From assembly GCA_001873515.1 (NCBI GenBank), contig MNZH01000083.1, forward strand, positions 1 through 10,020: a stretch of 10,020 nt of DNA. The letters are read 5' to 3'. The notes under the pieces were generated by a model that was not told where the DNA came from, did not search any database, and saw nothing but the letters and a program-made list of their open reading frames with translations. Numbering within the stretch: position 1 is the first letter of the stretch; each line of letters opens with the position of its first letter. Source of the DNA: Parcubacteria group bacterium CG2_30_45_37 (GTDB taxonomy: Bacteria > Patescibacteriota > Patescibacteriia > Patescibacteriales > GWC2-42-12). A program made the position numbers and the translations under genes. Shown in pieces: positions 1-6,084 of the stretch.

Positions 1-162
1 GTGGCCATGTTTTTTAGCGATAATCAGGCCTTCATAATACTGGACCCTTTCTTTTTCTTCGCCCTTGGCGTTAAGCTCTTTAATTTTTTGATAAACCCGG
101 ACGGTCATGCCGGGCTTTAAGTCTTCGGCGTTAATTTTTTTGCCAGCCGCTTCTTTGGCCAT
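1..162 (-). CDS. rplS: 50S ribosomal protein L19, N-terminal part (runs off the window)
   Basis: Reading the minus strand from an ATG at 162 gives 54 codons that remain open to the window edge. The peptide has the L19 layout: a short basic start, then a stretch around residues 15-53 with PGMTVRVYQKI, an E/K-rich loop, and RVQYYEGLIIAKKHG. This corresponds to the family pattern GDTVRVxxxxxEGxxERxQxFEGxVIAxxxxG. L19 sits at the interface of the 30S and 50S subunits. The start is the only sensible one: a non-coding AT-rich leader lies directly upstream, with no Shine-Dalgarno site. The gene has its own promoter and follows the cmk-like gene on the same strand. The C-terminal half is outside the window. 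Confidence 0.92.
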   Translation of the reverse strand, partial: MAKEAAGKKINAEDLKPGMTVRVYQKIKELNAKGEEKERVQYYEGLIIAKKHGH

Positions 163-176
163 ATTTTTGGTATTTA

Positions 177-203
177 AAAATAGAACATTAATGGTTCTAT
201 TTT
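177..203 (-). promoter_or_regulatory. Leader hairpin of the L19 mRNA
   Basis: A perfect 10-bp stem (177-186 with 194-203) encloses a 7-nt loop. It lies inside the predicted 5' leader, 14 bases before the L19 start codon. On the mRNA strand the 3' arm ends in a U-run, so it resembles a weak terminator or attenuator. Leaders of r-protein genes often carry autoregulatory structures, and L19 leader motifs are known in other phyla. Whether this hairpin does that is inference. Confidence 0.5.
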
Positions 204-234
204 AAATAGGCTAAATATTTAATGATGAGGTAAT

Positions 235-261
235 ATTATAATAATTATCTGGTTTTGTCAA
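235..261 (-). promoter_or_regulatory. Promoter for rplS
   Basis: On the minus strand a perfect -35 TTGACA (261-256) precedes a perfect -10 TATAAT (240-235). The spacer is 15 nt, shorter than the usual 17. The inferred start near 228 gives a leader of about 66 nt before the L19 ATG. The -35 box touches the end of the palindromic element at 260-314. Confidence 0.6.
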
Positions 262-314
262 CCCCGTTAAATCCGCTTTGCGGAAATTTGCCGGCAAATT
301 TATTTAACGGGGTT
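260..314. repeat. Self-paired palindromic element, copy 1 (overlaps the 3' end of the kinase gene)
   Basis: The outer arms 260-272 and 302-314 are a perfect 13-bp inverted repeat (AACCCCGTTAAAT). The interior is itself two hairpins: CCGC-TTT-GCGG (273-283) and the perfect 18-base palindrome AAATTTGCCGGCAAATTT (284-301). Apart from one 3-nt loop, every base is in a stem, so a three-way junction can form. The minus-strand copy aligns with 4470-4515 in the same order (outer arm, TTTG-type hairpin, GCAAAGC hairpin, outer arm). The right arm encodes the final NPVK and stop of the kinase. The left arm abuts the rplS -35 box. Confidence 0.8.
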
Positions 315-875
315 AACCAGTTTAAGCCGATCTTTAAGGTAGCGGTAAACGCCGTTAAAAACTTGTTTTTCGTTTAAAGCCGAAGTGTCCAAAATGAAGT
401 CGTAATTATTTTTGTTAAACAGGTTGAAGCCATAGTACTTTTTATAGCGTTTCTGGTCGCTTTTTTTTCTTTCCAGATGACTTTTTAATACGGCTTGTTT
501 TGTGCGAAGTTCGCTGCCCTCATTTCTTCGCGTGCTTTTTTGTAATTCTTTAAAGACTCTCTCGGCGCCGATTTTCTTATCAACCGTAGTGTAAATTTTT
601 ATTGATTTGGGCAGGAAGTGCCAGGCAGTCCGGCTGTCAATGATGAAATTTTTGTATTTTTTTTCAAGCCGCTTAACGTATCGGTCGAGTTCATAATCAG
701 TGCTTGGATCAATTTCTCCTAATTTATTATAGTTTGTCAAGGTCATCCCCAGGGCCTTGGCTTTCAACCTCCTAATTTTGCCCATATTAATTAATGGCCA
801 GTTCAATTTTTTGGCGATTTTTTTGGCTACCGTTGATTTACCCGCCCCCGGGTCGCCGCTGATGGTTATTATCAT
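300..875 (-). CDS. Cytidylate-kinase-like small P-loop kinase
   Basis: This 191-residue protein belongs to the nucleoside monophosphate kinase fold, most like the short (archaeal-type) cytidylate kinases that move phosphate from ATP to CMP/dCMP. Visible motifs are the P-loop GDPGAGKST (residues 7-15) in the usual ISGxPGxGKST setting at the extreme N terminus, DSRTAWHF (80-87) where the family has its NMP-site motif, an RYKKYYG stretch (143-149) typical of the LID/C-terminal region, and YDFILDTSALN (158-168) matching the family's DLVIDTS strand. The start ATG at 875 is two bases after the rluA-like stop, so the genes are probably cotranscribed. The last four residues and the stop come from the palindromic element, so the native C terminus may have been replaced. 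Substrate specificity is inferred; another NMP or sugar kinase is possible. Confidence 0.8.
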   Translation of the reverse strand: MIITISGDPGAGKSTVAKKIAKKLNWPLINMGKIRRLKAKALGMTLTNYNKLGEIDPSTDYELDRYVKRLEKKYKNFIIDSRTAWHFLPKSIKIYTTVDKKIGAERVFKELQKSTRRNEGSELRTKQAVLKSHLERKKSDQKRYKKYYGFNLFNKNNYDFILDTSALNEKQVFNGVYRYLKDRLKLVNPVK

Positions 876-877
876 AG

Positions 878-1825
878 TTATTTTATTTGTTTTAAGATAT
901 TTTTTAAATCTTGGCTTAAATTTATTTTATAGCTTTTTGGTTCACCCGCCAAATCGGTAAAAGCCAGCCGGTCGGCGATTAAAAAAATCCGGTTTAAGCC
1001 CAGTTTTTTATTTGCCGCCCTGGTTTTGGCCGTGCCATAGATATTGTCGCCCACCAGCGGATGGTCGTAGGCGGCCAGATGCACCCTGATTTGATGGGTG
1101 CGGCCGGTGATGATTTTTATTTTTAACAAAGTATAATTGATAAATTTTTTCATTACCCAAAAGCGCGTTTCCGCCGGCCGGCCCCGGTCGCTTAGTTGTC
1201 CTTTAACGGTCAAGGGCAGAGCGGCCATTTTATAGCCATCTTTAGCGCGGGCAACGGGAAAATTAATTACGCCGGAGTCTTTTTGAATTTTACCGTAAGC
1301 CAGCGCGGCGTATTGTTTGTCGATTGTCCGGTCCTGAAATTGCTTTTTTAAATTATTGAAAGAATCTTGGGTTTTGGCGATAACCATCAAGCCGCTCGTG
1401 TCTTTGTCCAGGCGGTGGACCAGGCCCGGCCGTTCCGGGTCGTCGCCCACCTTTTTGATTTTTGGATATTTTTCTTTAAGCCAGTCGGCCAAAGTGTCGC
1501 CCGAAGCGCCGTGAACCACCAGGCCGGCCGGCTTGTTAATAACTAAAAATTCAGCGGTTTGGTCTATGATTGATATATTATAATTTTCCCTAGTCTCTTT
1601 TGGGCTGGCCGGTGCGGTGGTTTCAGCGGTCTGCTCGATTAGATTAATTGCCTCGCCGGCTTTTAAATTATAGTGGGGAGAAACCGCCAAACCGCCGACC
1701 CTAACCAGCTTTTGTTTAATCAGTTTTTGAATTTGATTGCGGGTCATGCCGGGCAACGCGCCCGATTTTACTAAAAATTTATCCAGCCGCTGGCCCGAGT
1801 TTTCTTGGGTTATTTTGGTGTTCAT
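878..1825 (-). CDS. RluA-family 23S rRNA pseudouridine synthase (RluD-like)
   Basis: This 315-residue protein has the standard architecture of RluC/RluD-type enzymes, which isomerise specific uridines in 23S rRNA. An S4 RNA-binding domain covers about residues 10-65 (GQRLDKFLVK...MTRNQIQKLIKQKLVRVGG). The catalytic domain follows: NKPAGLVVH (97-105), the active-site motif GLVHRLDKDTSGLMV (134-148) with the expected catalytic aspartate D140, and GRTHQIRVHLA (241-251) with HPLVGDNIYG after it. The length is normal. The start ATG overlaps the stop of the upstream glycosyltransferase as ATGA, indicating translational coupling. The linker at about 64-82 is rich in T, A, P and E and probably flexible. 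Family is certain; the exact target uridine cannot be read from sequence. Confidence 0.95.
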   Translation of the reverse strand: MNTKITQENSGQRLDKFLVKSGALPGMTRNQIQKLIKQKLVRVGGLAVSPHYNLKAGEAINLIEQTAETTAPASPKETRENYNISIIDQTAEFLVINKPAGLVVHGASGDTLADWLKEKYPKIKKVGDDPERPGLVHRLDKDTSGLMVIAKTQDSFNNLKKQFQDRTIDKQYAALAYGKIQKDSGVINFPVARAKDGYKMAALPLTVKGQLSDRGRPAETRFWVMKKFINYTLLKIKIITGRTHQIRVHLAAYDHPLVGDNIYGTAKTRAANKKLGLNRIFLIADRLAFTDLAGEPKSYKINLSQDLKNILKQIK

Positions 1826-2955
1826 AAAAGTATTTGTTCCAGCCGGCTGACCAGTTTATCCAAAGTAAACAGCTGGTCAACCCGCTCGCGGCCGTTTTTG
1901 CCTAAGTGCAAGCGCAGCCTTTTGTCTTGGTGCAATTTAATGATTTGCCGAGCCAGCATTTCGTTATTATTCATTTCAACCAGCGTGCCGGTTTTATTTT
2001 CCATGACAAAATCCTCGGCGCCGACGTTGCGCGGCGCCAAAACCGGCAGGCCAGCGGCCATGGCTTCCAGCAGATTGCCGTAATCATCAAGCTTAAGGTT
2101 CTCGCCCGCGGCCAAAAAAATGTCAAAACTATCCAGCCATTTTTTCAGCTGTTCTTGTTCGCCCACCAGCCAAACCAGGTTTTCAATCCCCATTTTTTTG
2201 GCCAGCCACAAAAGATTTTTTCTTTCCCGGCCTTCGCCGACGATAATCAGCTGGAGATTGGGAATAACCGGCAGGCAGGTTTTGACGGCCTGAAAGACGG
2301 TTTCAATTTTTTGTCTTTGGTTCAACTCGGTAACGACGCCGACGGTAAAATATTTGCGGCGGAACCTGGCCTGGCCCGATGACGCCAATTTATTGAAAAT
2401 ATTTTCCTGATAAGGCGTCGGCTTGACGCCCGGCGGCAGCAAGATAATATTATTTTCCGGAAAGCCAAGATTAATCAGCTGGAGTTTGCCGTAGCCGGTA
2501 AAAACCGCCAACTTAGCCAAGCGGGCGTTTATTTTATATAGGGCCAATAAAATTTTATTGATTTGGCGGTAATTTAAGTCCGGGCTTTCCAGCCAGACGA
2601 CTTTTAGGCCAAGCAGCCGAGCCGGAGCGGTGATAATCAGCTTTTCCCTTAAATCCAGGCAGGCGGCCAGGCCGACTTGATGTTTTAGTTTTAGCTTAGC
2701 CAAAGAAAAAAAACATTTAAGCTGGAGTAGCGGCGCCGCGATTAGAAAAAATAAAATTTTGAGCCAGTGATTCAAAGCCGGACCTAAAAAAATTTTTTTG
2801 GCCGGCCAGTTATTATTCCGGAATTGCTCTGGCCACGGCTTGGCCGACAACCAGAGCCTGAAGCTAAAATTTTTCCGCGCCAATTCTTTGAAGGCTTGCT
2901 TGAGCAGATGATTTTTTTCCGGCGAGGAGTTAATAATTAAGATTTTGTCCGGCAT
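1822..2955 (-). CDS. Glycosyltransferase, GT4-like (GT-B fold)
   Basis: This 377-residue protein looks like a family-4 (group 1) glycosyltransferase that transfers a sugar from a nucleotide-sugar donor, probably onto a lipid-linked glycan. The C-terminal Rossmann half is clear: TVGVVTELNQRQKIETVFQA (204-223), LIIVGEGRERKNL (236-248), VWLVGEQEQL (261-270), then LLEAMAAGLPVLAPRNVGAEDFV (295-317) and NKTGTLVE (320-327). The N-terminal half is more diverged, with a hydrophobic stretch (64-86) that may bind the membrane. The donor-site EX7E motif is atypical: LKLDDYGNLLE puts the glycine one place nearer the second glutamate and has no first glutamate. The gene lies 8 bases after the flippase and overlaps the rluA-like gene. 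It should act on the cytoplasmic face before export by the flippase. Donor and acceptor are unknown. Confidence 0.85.
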   Translation of the reverse strand: MPDKILIINSSPEKNHLLKQAFKELARKNFSFRLWLSAKPWPEQFRNNNWPAKKIFLGPALNHWLKILFFLIAAPLLQLKCFFSLAKLKLKHQVGLAACLDLREKLIITAPARLLGLKVVWLESPDLNYRQINKILLALYKINARLAKLAVFTGYGKLQLINLGFPENNIILLPPGVKPTPYQENIFNKLASSGQARFRRKYFTVGVVTELNQRQKIETVFQAVKTCLPVIPNLQLIIVGEGRERKNLLWLAKKMGIENLVWLVGEQEQLKKWLDSFDIFLAAGENLKLDDYGNLLEAMAAGLPVLAPRNVGAEDFVMENKTGTLVEMNNNEMLARQIIKLHQDKRLRLHLGKNGRERVDQLFTLDKLVSRLEQILL

Positions 2956-2963
2956 AGTTATAG

Positions 2964-4379
2964 TTAATAAAGCAAATCTTTAAAATCAGATTTGGTTACG
3001 GCCTTAAAGAAATAAAGGCAAATCAGATAAACCAAGGCGGCCAGGGAAATAATGATTAACAAATTAAAGCGGCCGATTAGCCAGTAAACGCTTAAGACCA
3101 TAATTAAGGCCGCGGCCAGCGCTTTGAATAAAATGGAAAAATTAAATTGAAAGTGGCTGTGCTTTTTAATTAAGTACAGAGAAAACAGGGCAATGGCGGC
3201 TTCAGAGTAGACCGTGACCCAGGCGGCGCCGAAATAAGAATGGCTGGGAATAAAAATAAAATAGCCGAGCAACGAAGTCAGGGCGGTAAAAATATAGGCG
3301 CCAATGACTTTTTTCTGCTGGTCCAGGGCGATGACGGCGTGGGCCAGCAGGCAACCGACAAAAATAAAACCAATGGCTAAAATCAAGATTTTTAAAACTT
3401 GGCCGGCCGCGGCAAAATTTTGTCCCGCCACCAAGACCATTAGCGGTTTGGCGGTTAGTTGGGCGCCGGCGATTAGAGGAATGGCCAGGATTAACATGGC
3501 GTCAAGCGAACGCCCGAGCATTTTGTTAAACCTCTCGACATTGCGTTCGGCCCAGGCCGCGGTTAAGATGGGCAGAATCAAGCCAGCGAACATAAAAGGC
3601 AAAGTGGTTAAAACGTCAATTGCTTTGTAGGCGGCGCCGTAGATGCCGACGTCGCTCTGGCTTTTTAGCAATGATAAAATCAAGATGTCAGCGCGCAAGT
3701 AAATTAAATTAAAAAAAATAGTGATGCCAATGGGCCAAGCTTTATTAATGATTTGGCGCCAGACGGTTAAATCAATCTGCCAAGTTATTTTAATGGAGCG
3801 CCGGGAAAACCAATAGTGGATGAGAAAACTGATTAAGCTGGATAAAACCGTGACTACCATGATGCTTAAAAGGCCTAAATTCAGGCTGGCGGCCAAAACC
3901 ACTCCGGCCAAAAGAACGAGGCGGCTCACCACTTCAGCGGCCGAGACCACGGCCATGGTCAGGTTTTTTTGAAACCAGCCCACCAAGATTTGGTTTAGGG
4001 CGGTAAAGAAAAAAGACAGGCTGGCGATAGCTACGCCCAACTTGATAATGGCGTCGTAGGGGAAAAATAAAACCGCCAGCGGCGCCAGGCCCAAAAAAAT
4101 AACGGCCGAGACCAGGCGCAGGCTGAACAGGTTATTCATTACGGCCGCGCGGTCGGCTTCCGGGTCGCTCGTCATTTGCGCGGTCACCAAAGTTAAACCA
4201 AAGTCGGCCATGATGCCGAAAAAAGACAGAAAAGTTATGATGGTGGTGTATTGGCCAAAACCGGCCTGGTCCAGTAACCTCGTCATAACGGCGATGGCCG
4301 CCAGACCCAAGATGGTGGAAATAATTTTACCGATTATTTGGACAACGGTATTGCGCGCGACTTGAGCGGACAGGGTCAT
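2964..4379 (-). CDS. Wzx/RfbX-like flippase (polysaccharide biosynthesis membrane protein)
   Basis: This 471-residue integral membrane protein has about 14 hydrophobic segments (roughly 14-33, 43-63, 85-106, 113-133, 143-163, 168-190, 210-230, 244-270, 294-313, 327-347, 357-377, 385-404, 415-434, 438-459). Family signs are the start VARNTVVQIIGKIISTILGLAAIAVMTRLLDQAGFGQY, ADFGLTLVTAQ (58-68), and DVGIYGAAYKAID (243-255), typical of the MOP/MATE-like oligosaccharide flippases. Such proteins move undecaprenyl- or polyprenyl-linked glycans across the cytoplasmic membrane. The length is normal for the family. This is the first gene of the leftward operon, with a promoter in the divergent region at 4380-4457 and the glycosyltransferase directly downstream. 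The cargo cannot be inferred. The start ATG at 4379 has no Shine-Dalgarno site. Confidence 0.92.
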   Translation of the reverse strand: MTLSAQVARNTVVQIIGKIISTILGLAAIAVMTRLLDQAGFGQYTTIITFLSFFGIMADFGLTLVTAQMTSDPEADRAAVMNNLFSLRLVSAVIFLGLAPLAVLFFPYDAIIKLGVAIASLSFFFTALNQILVGWFQKNLTMAVVSAAEVVSRLVLLAGVVLAASLNLGLLSIMVVTVLSSLISFLIHYWFSRRSIKITWQIDLTVWRQIINKAWPIGITIFFNLIYLRADILILSLLKSQSDVGIYGAAYKAIDVLTTLPFMFAGLILPILTAAWAERNVERFNKMLGRSLDAMLILAIPLIAGAQLTAKPLMVLVAGQNFAAAGQVLKILILAIGFIFVGCLLAHAVIALDQQKKVIGAYIFTALTSLLGYFIFIPSHSYFGAAWVTVYSEAAIALFSLYLIKKHSHFQFNFSILFKALAAALIMVLSVYWLIGRFNLLIIISLAALVYLICLYFFKAVTKSDFKDLLY

Positions 4380-4384
4380 GTTTT

Positions 4385-4413
4385 TTGCTCAATTTAGTTA
4401 AATTAGGTATAAT
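4385..4413 (+). promoter_or_regulatory. Promoter for the pilin-glycosidase operon
   Basis: TTGCTC (4385-4390, 4 of 6 matches to the -35 consensus), a 17-nt spacer and a perfect TATAAT (4408-4413) point right. The inferred start near 4420 leaves about 25 nt before the pilin ATG at 4445. A second TATAAT at 4419-4424 has no good -35. Confidence 0.55.
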
Positions 4414-4428
4414 AAATCTATAATATAA

Positions 4429-4457
4429 ATTATAGCAAAATAATATGCTTATGACTA
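4429..4457 (-). promoter_or_regulatory. Promoter for the flippase operon
   Basis: On the minus strand an extended -10, TGC-TATAAT (TATAAT at 4434-4429), lies 17 nt from TAGTCA (4457-4452), a 4-of-6 match to the -35. The inferred start near 4422 gives a leader of about 42 nt before the flippase ATG. It is divergent to, and interleaved with, the pilin promoter. The -35 lies inside the first codons of the pilin gene. Confidence 0.5.
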
Positions 4458-4942
4458 AAAGAATTATTCACCCCGTGAAATTTGGCCATGCCAAAGCAAA
4501 GCTATTTAACGGGGTAAAGTATAGCTTAATGGTGACGCTTTTGTCCATGAGTTTGGCCTTCGCTCCGGCGGCTTCAAATTGCGCCCGGGCGGCGGATTGG
4601 TGGCAGCAGGCCAGCGACGGGGGGTTAAACGAGGTGGGCAAGGCTTACGGGCAAAGCGGTACGCCCACGGCCGATTATGACATCAGGCTGATGGTGGCCA
4701 GAATTATCAGGATTGTTCTGGAACTTTTGGGCATAATCTTTTTGGTGCTGATTATTTACGCCGGCTTTAAATGGATGACGGCCGGCGGGGACGAGGAGAA
4801 AGTCACCTCGGCCAAAAAGCTATTAACTAACAGCGTTATCGGTTTAATCATTATTTTCGCGGCTTTTGCCATTGCCACCTTTGTTTTTTATCAGCTCGAG
4901 TATGCCATCACCGGCATTAAGCCGATTACTTGGTCGTGGTAA
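4445..4942 (+). CDS. VirB2/TrbC-like small two-helix pilin-type membrane protein (paralogue 1)
   Basis: This 165-residue protein has a signal peptide (hydrophobic core about 28-42, likely cleavage after ARAA near residue 50), a short polar domain (51-80), and two transmembrane helices (about 86-110 and 126-151) joined by the charged loop MTAGGDEEKVTSAKKLLTNS. The IYAGFKWMTAGGDEEKVTSAKK region matches the second pilin-type protein of this window (IYGGATWMLSAGNQEQVTKGK), and the pattern is that of VirB2/TrbC-like pilins common in CPR genomes. Such proteins form type IV secretion or conjugative pili elsewhere; no other secretion gene is visible here. Residues 9-24 (HPVKFGHAKAKLFNGV) are encoded entirely by palindromic element copy 2, so the positively charged n-region of the signal peptide is repeat-derived. 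Translation could start at ATG 4445 or 4451. A glycosidase gene follows after 3 bases. Confidence 0.8.
   Translation: MLMTKRIIHPVKFGHAKAKLFNGVKYSLMVTLLSMSLAFAPAASNCARAADWWQQASDGGLNEVGKAYGQSGTPTADYDIRLMVARIIRIVLELLGIIFLVLIIYAGFKWMTAGGDEEKVTSAKKLLTNSVIGLIIIFAAFAIATFVFYQLEYAITGIKPITWSW
4470..4515. repeat. Self-paired palindromic element, copy 2 (inside the pilin coding sequence)
   Basis: Outer arms ACCCCGTGAAAT (4470-4481) and ATTTAACGGGGT (4504-4515) pair at 11 of 12 positions. Inside is a hairpin TTTGGC-CAT-GCCAAA (4481-4495) followed by GCAAAGC, the same order as the minus strand of copy 1 at 260-314. It is read through in frame, giving residues 9-24 of the pilin. This resembles the behaviour of Rickettsia palindromic elements, which are inserted in frame in protein genes; homology to those is not claimed. 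Confidence 0.72.
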
Positions 4943-4945
4943 TTT

Positions 4946-5947
4946 ATGTTTAAAACTTTTAAGCGCCTAAAAATATTTTTAGTTGTTTTGATTTTACTGA
5001 TATTTTTCTTTTGGTTGGCCAGCCGGGGGCAGGTCTATAAACCGGCAGAGCTAGATTACGGCGTAACCTTTTCCAAAAGCCACGCTCAAAACCTGGGGCT
5101 TGATTGGCGGGAAATTTATTTATCTATTTTTGAAGATTTGGGCATGAAAAAAATCAGGTTGCCGGCCTACTGGAACGAAATTGAAAGTAAGCCTAACGAG
5201 TTTTGGTGGCAGGATTTGGATTGGCAGATTAAACAGGCTGAAGCACATGGGGCGGAAGTTATTTTGGCCGTGGGCGCGCGCCTGCCGCGCTGGCCCGAAT
5301 GCCATTTTCCGTCCTGGACCCAAGGTAAGTTTAAAGCCCAAGTGGAAAGCGATACCCTGAATTATATTGCTAAAGTAATTGAGCGTTATGGGGGAAGCAG
5401 TAGTATCGTGGCTTGGCAGATAGAAAATGAGCCGTTTCTCTCCCATTTCGGCGATTGCCCGAAGTTTGATAAAAAATTTCTGGATCAGGAAATTGAACTG
5501 GCAAAAAGCCTGGACAGCCGGCCGATTATTATCACCGATTCGGGCGAGCTGTCTTTCTGGATAGGCGCGGCCAAGCGAGCCGACATTTTCGGCACCACCA
5601 TGTATTTGGATACTTATTCCAAATTTTTTAAAAGCTATGTTCATTACCCCATCGGGCCGGGTTTTTTCCGCTTTAAAAAAAATTTGGCTTCCCTGTTTGC
5701 CAAGCCCAAAGACTGGCTGGTGATAGAACTGCAGGCCGAGCCTTGGTGCGACCAGCCCTATCAAAACGTTACCCAAGCCGAACGCGATCGCACCATGAAT
5801 TTGGCGAAATTTAAAGAAGTGGTGGCTTTTAGCCGCCAGACCGGCTTTCGTGAATTCTATCTTTGGGGCGTGGAATGGTGGTATTGGGAACTTAAGCAAG
5901 GCCGGTCAGAAGTGTGGCAGTATGCCAGGACGCTGTTTACTAGGTAG
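4946..5947 (+). CDS. Membrane-anchored glycoside hydrolase, clan GH-A-like TIM barrel
   Basis: This 333-residue protein starts with an uncleaved-looking signal anchor (positively charged start, hydrophobic 9-26), which places the rest outside the membrane. The body reads like a clan GH-A (beta/alpha)8 glycosidase: YGVTFS (38-43) as the first strand, KKIRLPAYWNEIE (68-80) near strand 2, AEVILAVGARLPRWPECH (103-120) near strand 3, IVAWQIENEPF (154-164) with the classical NEP acid/base glutamate E162, and DWLVIELQAEPW (256-267) carrying the presumed nucleophile, E261 or E265. FYLWGVEWWYW (304-314) would be the last strand, with aromatic residues suited to sugar stacking. It is cotranscribed with the pilin (3-base gap). 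The stop is at the edge of the inverted-repeat element at 5948. Exact GH family (GH5, GH39 or GH42-like) and substrate are not determinable. Confidence 0.75.
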   Translation: MFKTFKRLKIFLVVLILLIFFFWLASRGQVYKPAELDYGVTFSKSHAQNLGLDWREIYLSIFEDLGMKKIRLPAYWNEIESKPNEFWWQDLDWQIKQAEAHGAEVILAVGARLPRWPECHFPSWTQGKFKAQVESDTLNYIAKVIERYGGSSSIVAWQIENEPFLSHFGDCPKFDKKFLDQEIELAKSLDSRPIIITDSGELSFWIGAAKRADIFGTTMYLDTYSKFFKSYVHYPIGPGFFRFKKNLASLFAKPKDWLVIELQAEPWCDQPYQNVTQAERDRTMNLAKFKEVVAFSRQTGFREFYLWGVEWWYWELKQGRSEVWQYARTLFTR

Positions 5948-6077
5948 TTGTCATTGCGAGCGACCGAAGGGAGCGAAGCAATCTCACGCACAAATATATA
6001 CATTTATAGATAACCATTTTAATATATATTATTTCATTCGTGAGATTGCTTCGTCGCTACGCTCCTCGCAATGACAA
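5948..6077. mobile_element. MITE/REP-like element with long terminal inverted repeats
   Basis: Left arm 5948-5988 and right arm 6039-6077 are inverted copies sharing TTGTCATTGCGAG at the outer end and CGAAGCAATCTCACG at the inner end. The arms differ only in the middle (CGACCGAAGGGAG against GAGCGTAGCGA). The 50-bp centre is almost pure A+T. This cattgcgagcgaag...caatct type of repeat is widely dispersed in intergenic regions of many bacteria. It contains no transposase, so any movement would be in trans. The left end abuts the glycosidase stop codon and the right end stops 7 bases before the ROK start codon. The AT-rich centre might supply a promoter for the kinase, but no good -35/-10 pair is visible. 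Confidence 0.85.
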
Positions 6078-6084
6078 ACTAAAT

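Noticed and set aside
1906..2382. A 158-residue plus-strand open frame opposite the glycosyltransferase
   Set aside because: It reads as low-complexity FQ/N-rich antisense of a well-supported GT-B protein, with no start signal.
5120..5899. A 259-residue open frame on the minus strand opposite the glycosidase
   Set aside because: It is antisense to a gene with clear GH-A motifs, and its own translation shows no family motif, signal or membrane pattern. It is a by-product of codon bias in the real gene.
5850..6074. A short plus-strand frame covering the glycosidase end and the inverted-repeat element
   Set aside because: The latter half is simply translation of the repeat arms, which give recurring CHCERPKGAKQ-like and IASSLRSSQ-like peptides wherever this repeat occurs.
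6040..6084. Upstream GTG start for the ROK kinase
   Set aside because: It would add 15 residues encoded by the repeat arm, before a normal ROK N terminus that begins at ATG 6085.
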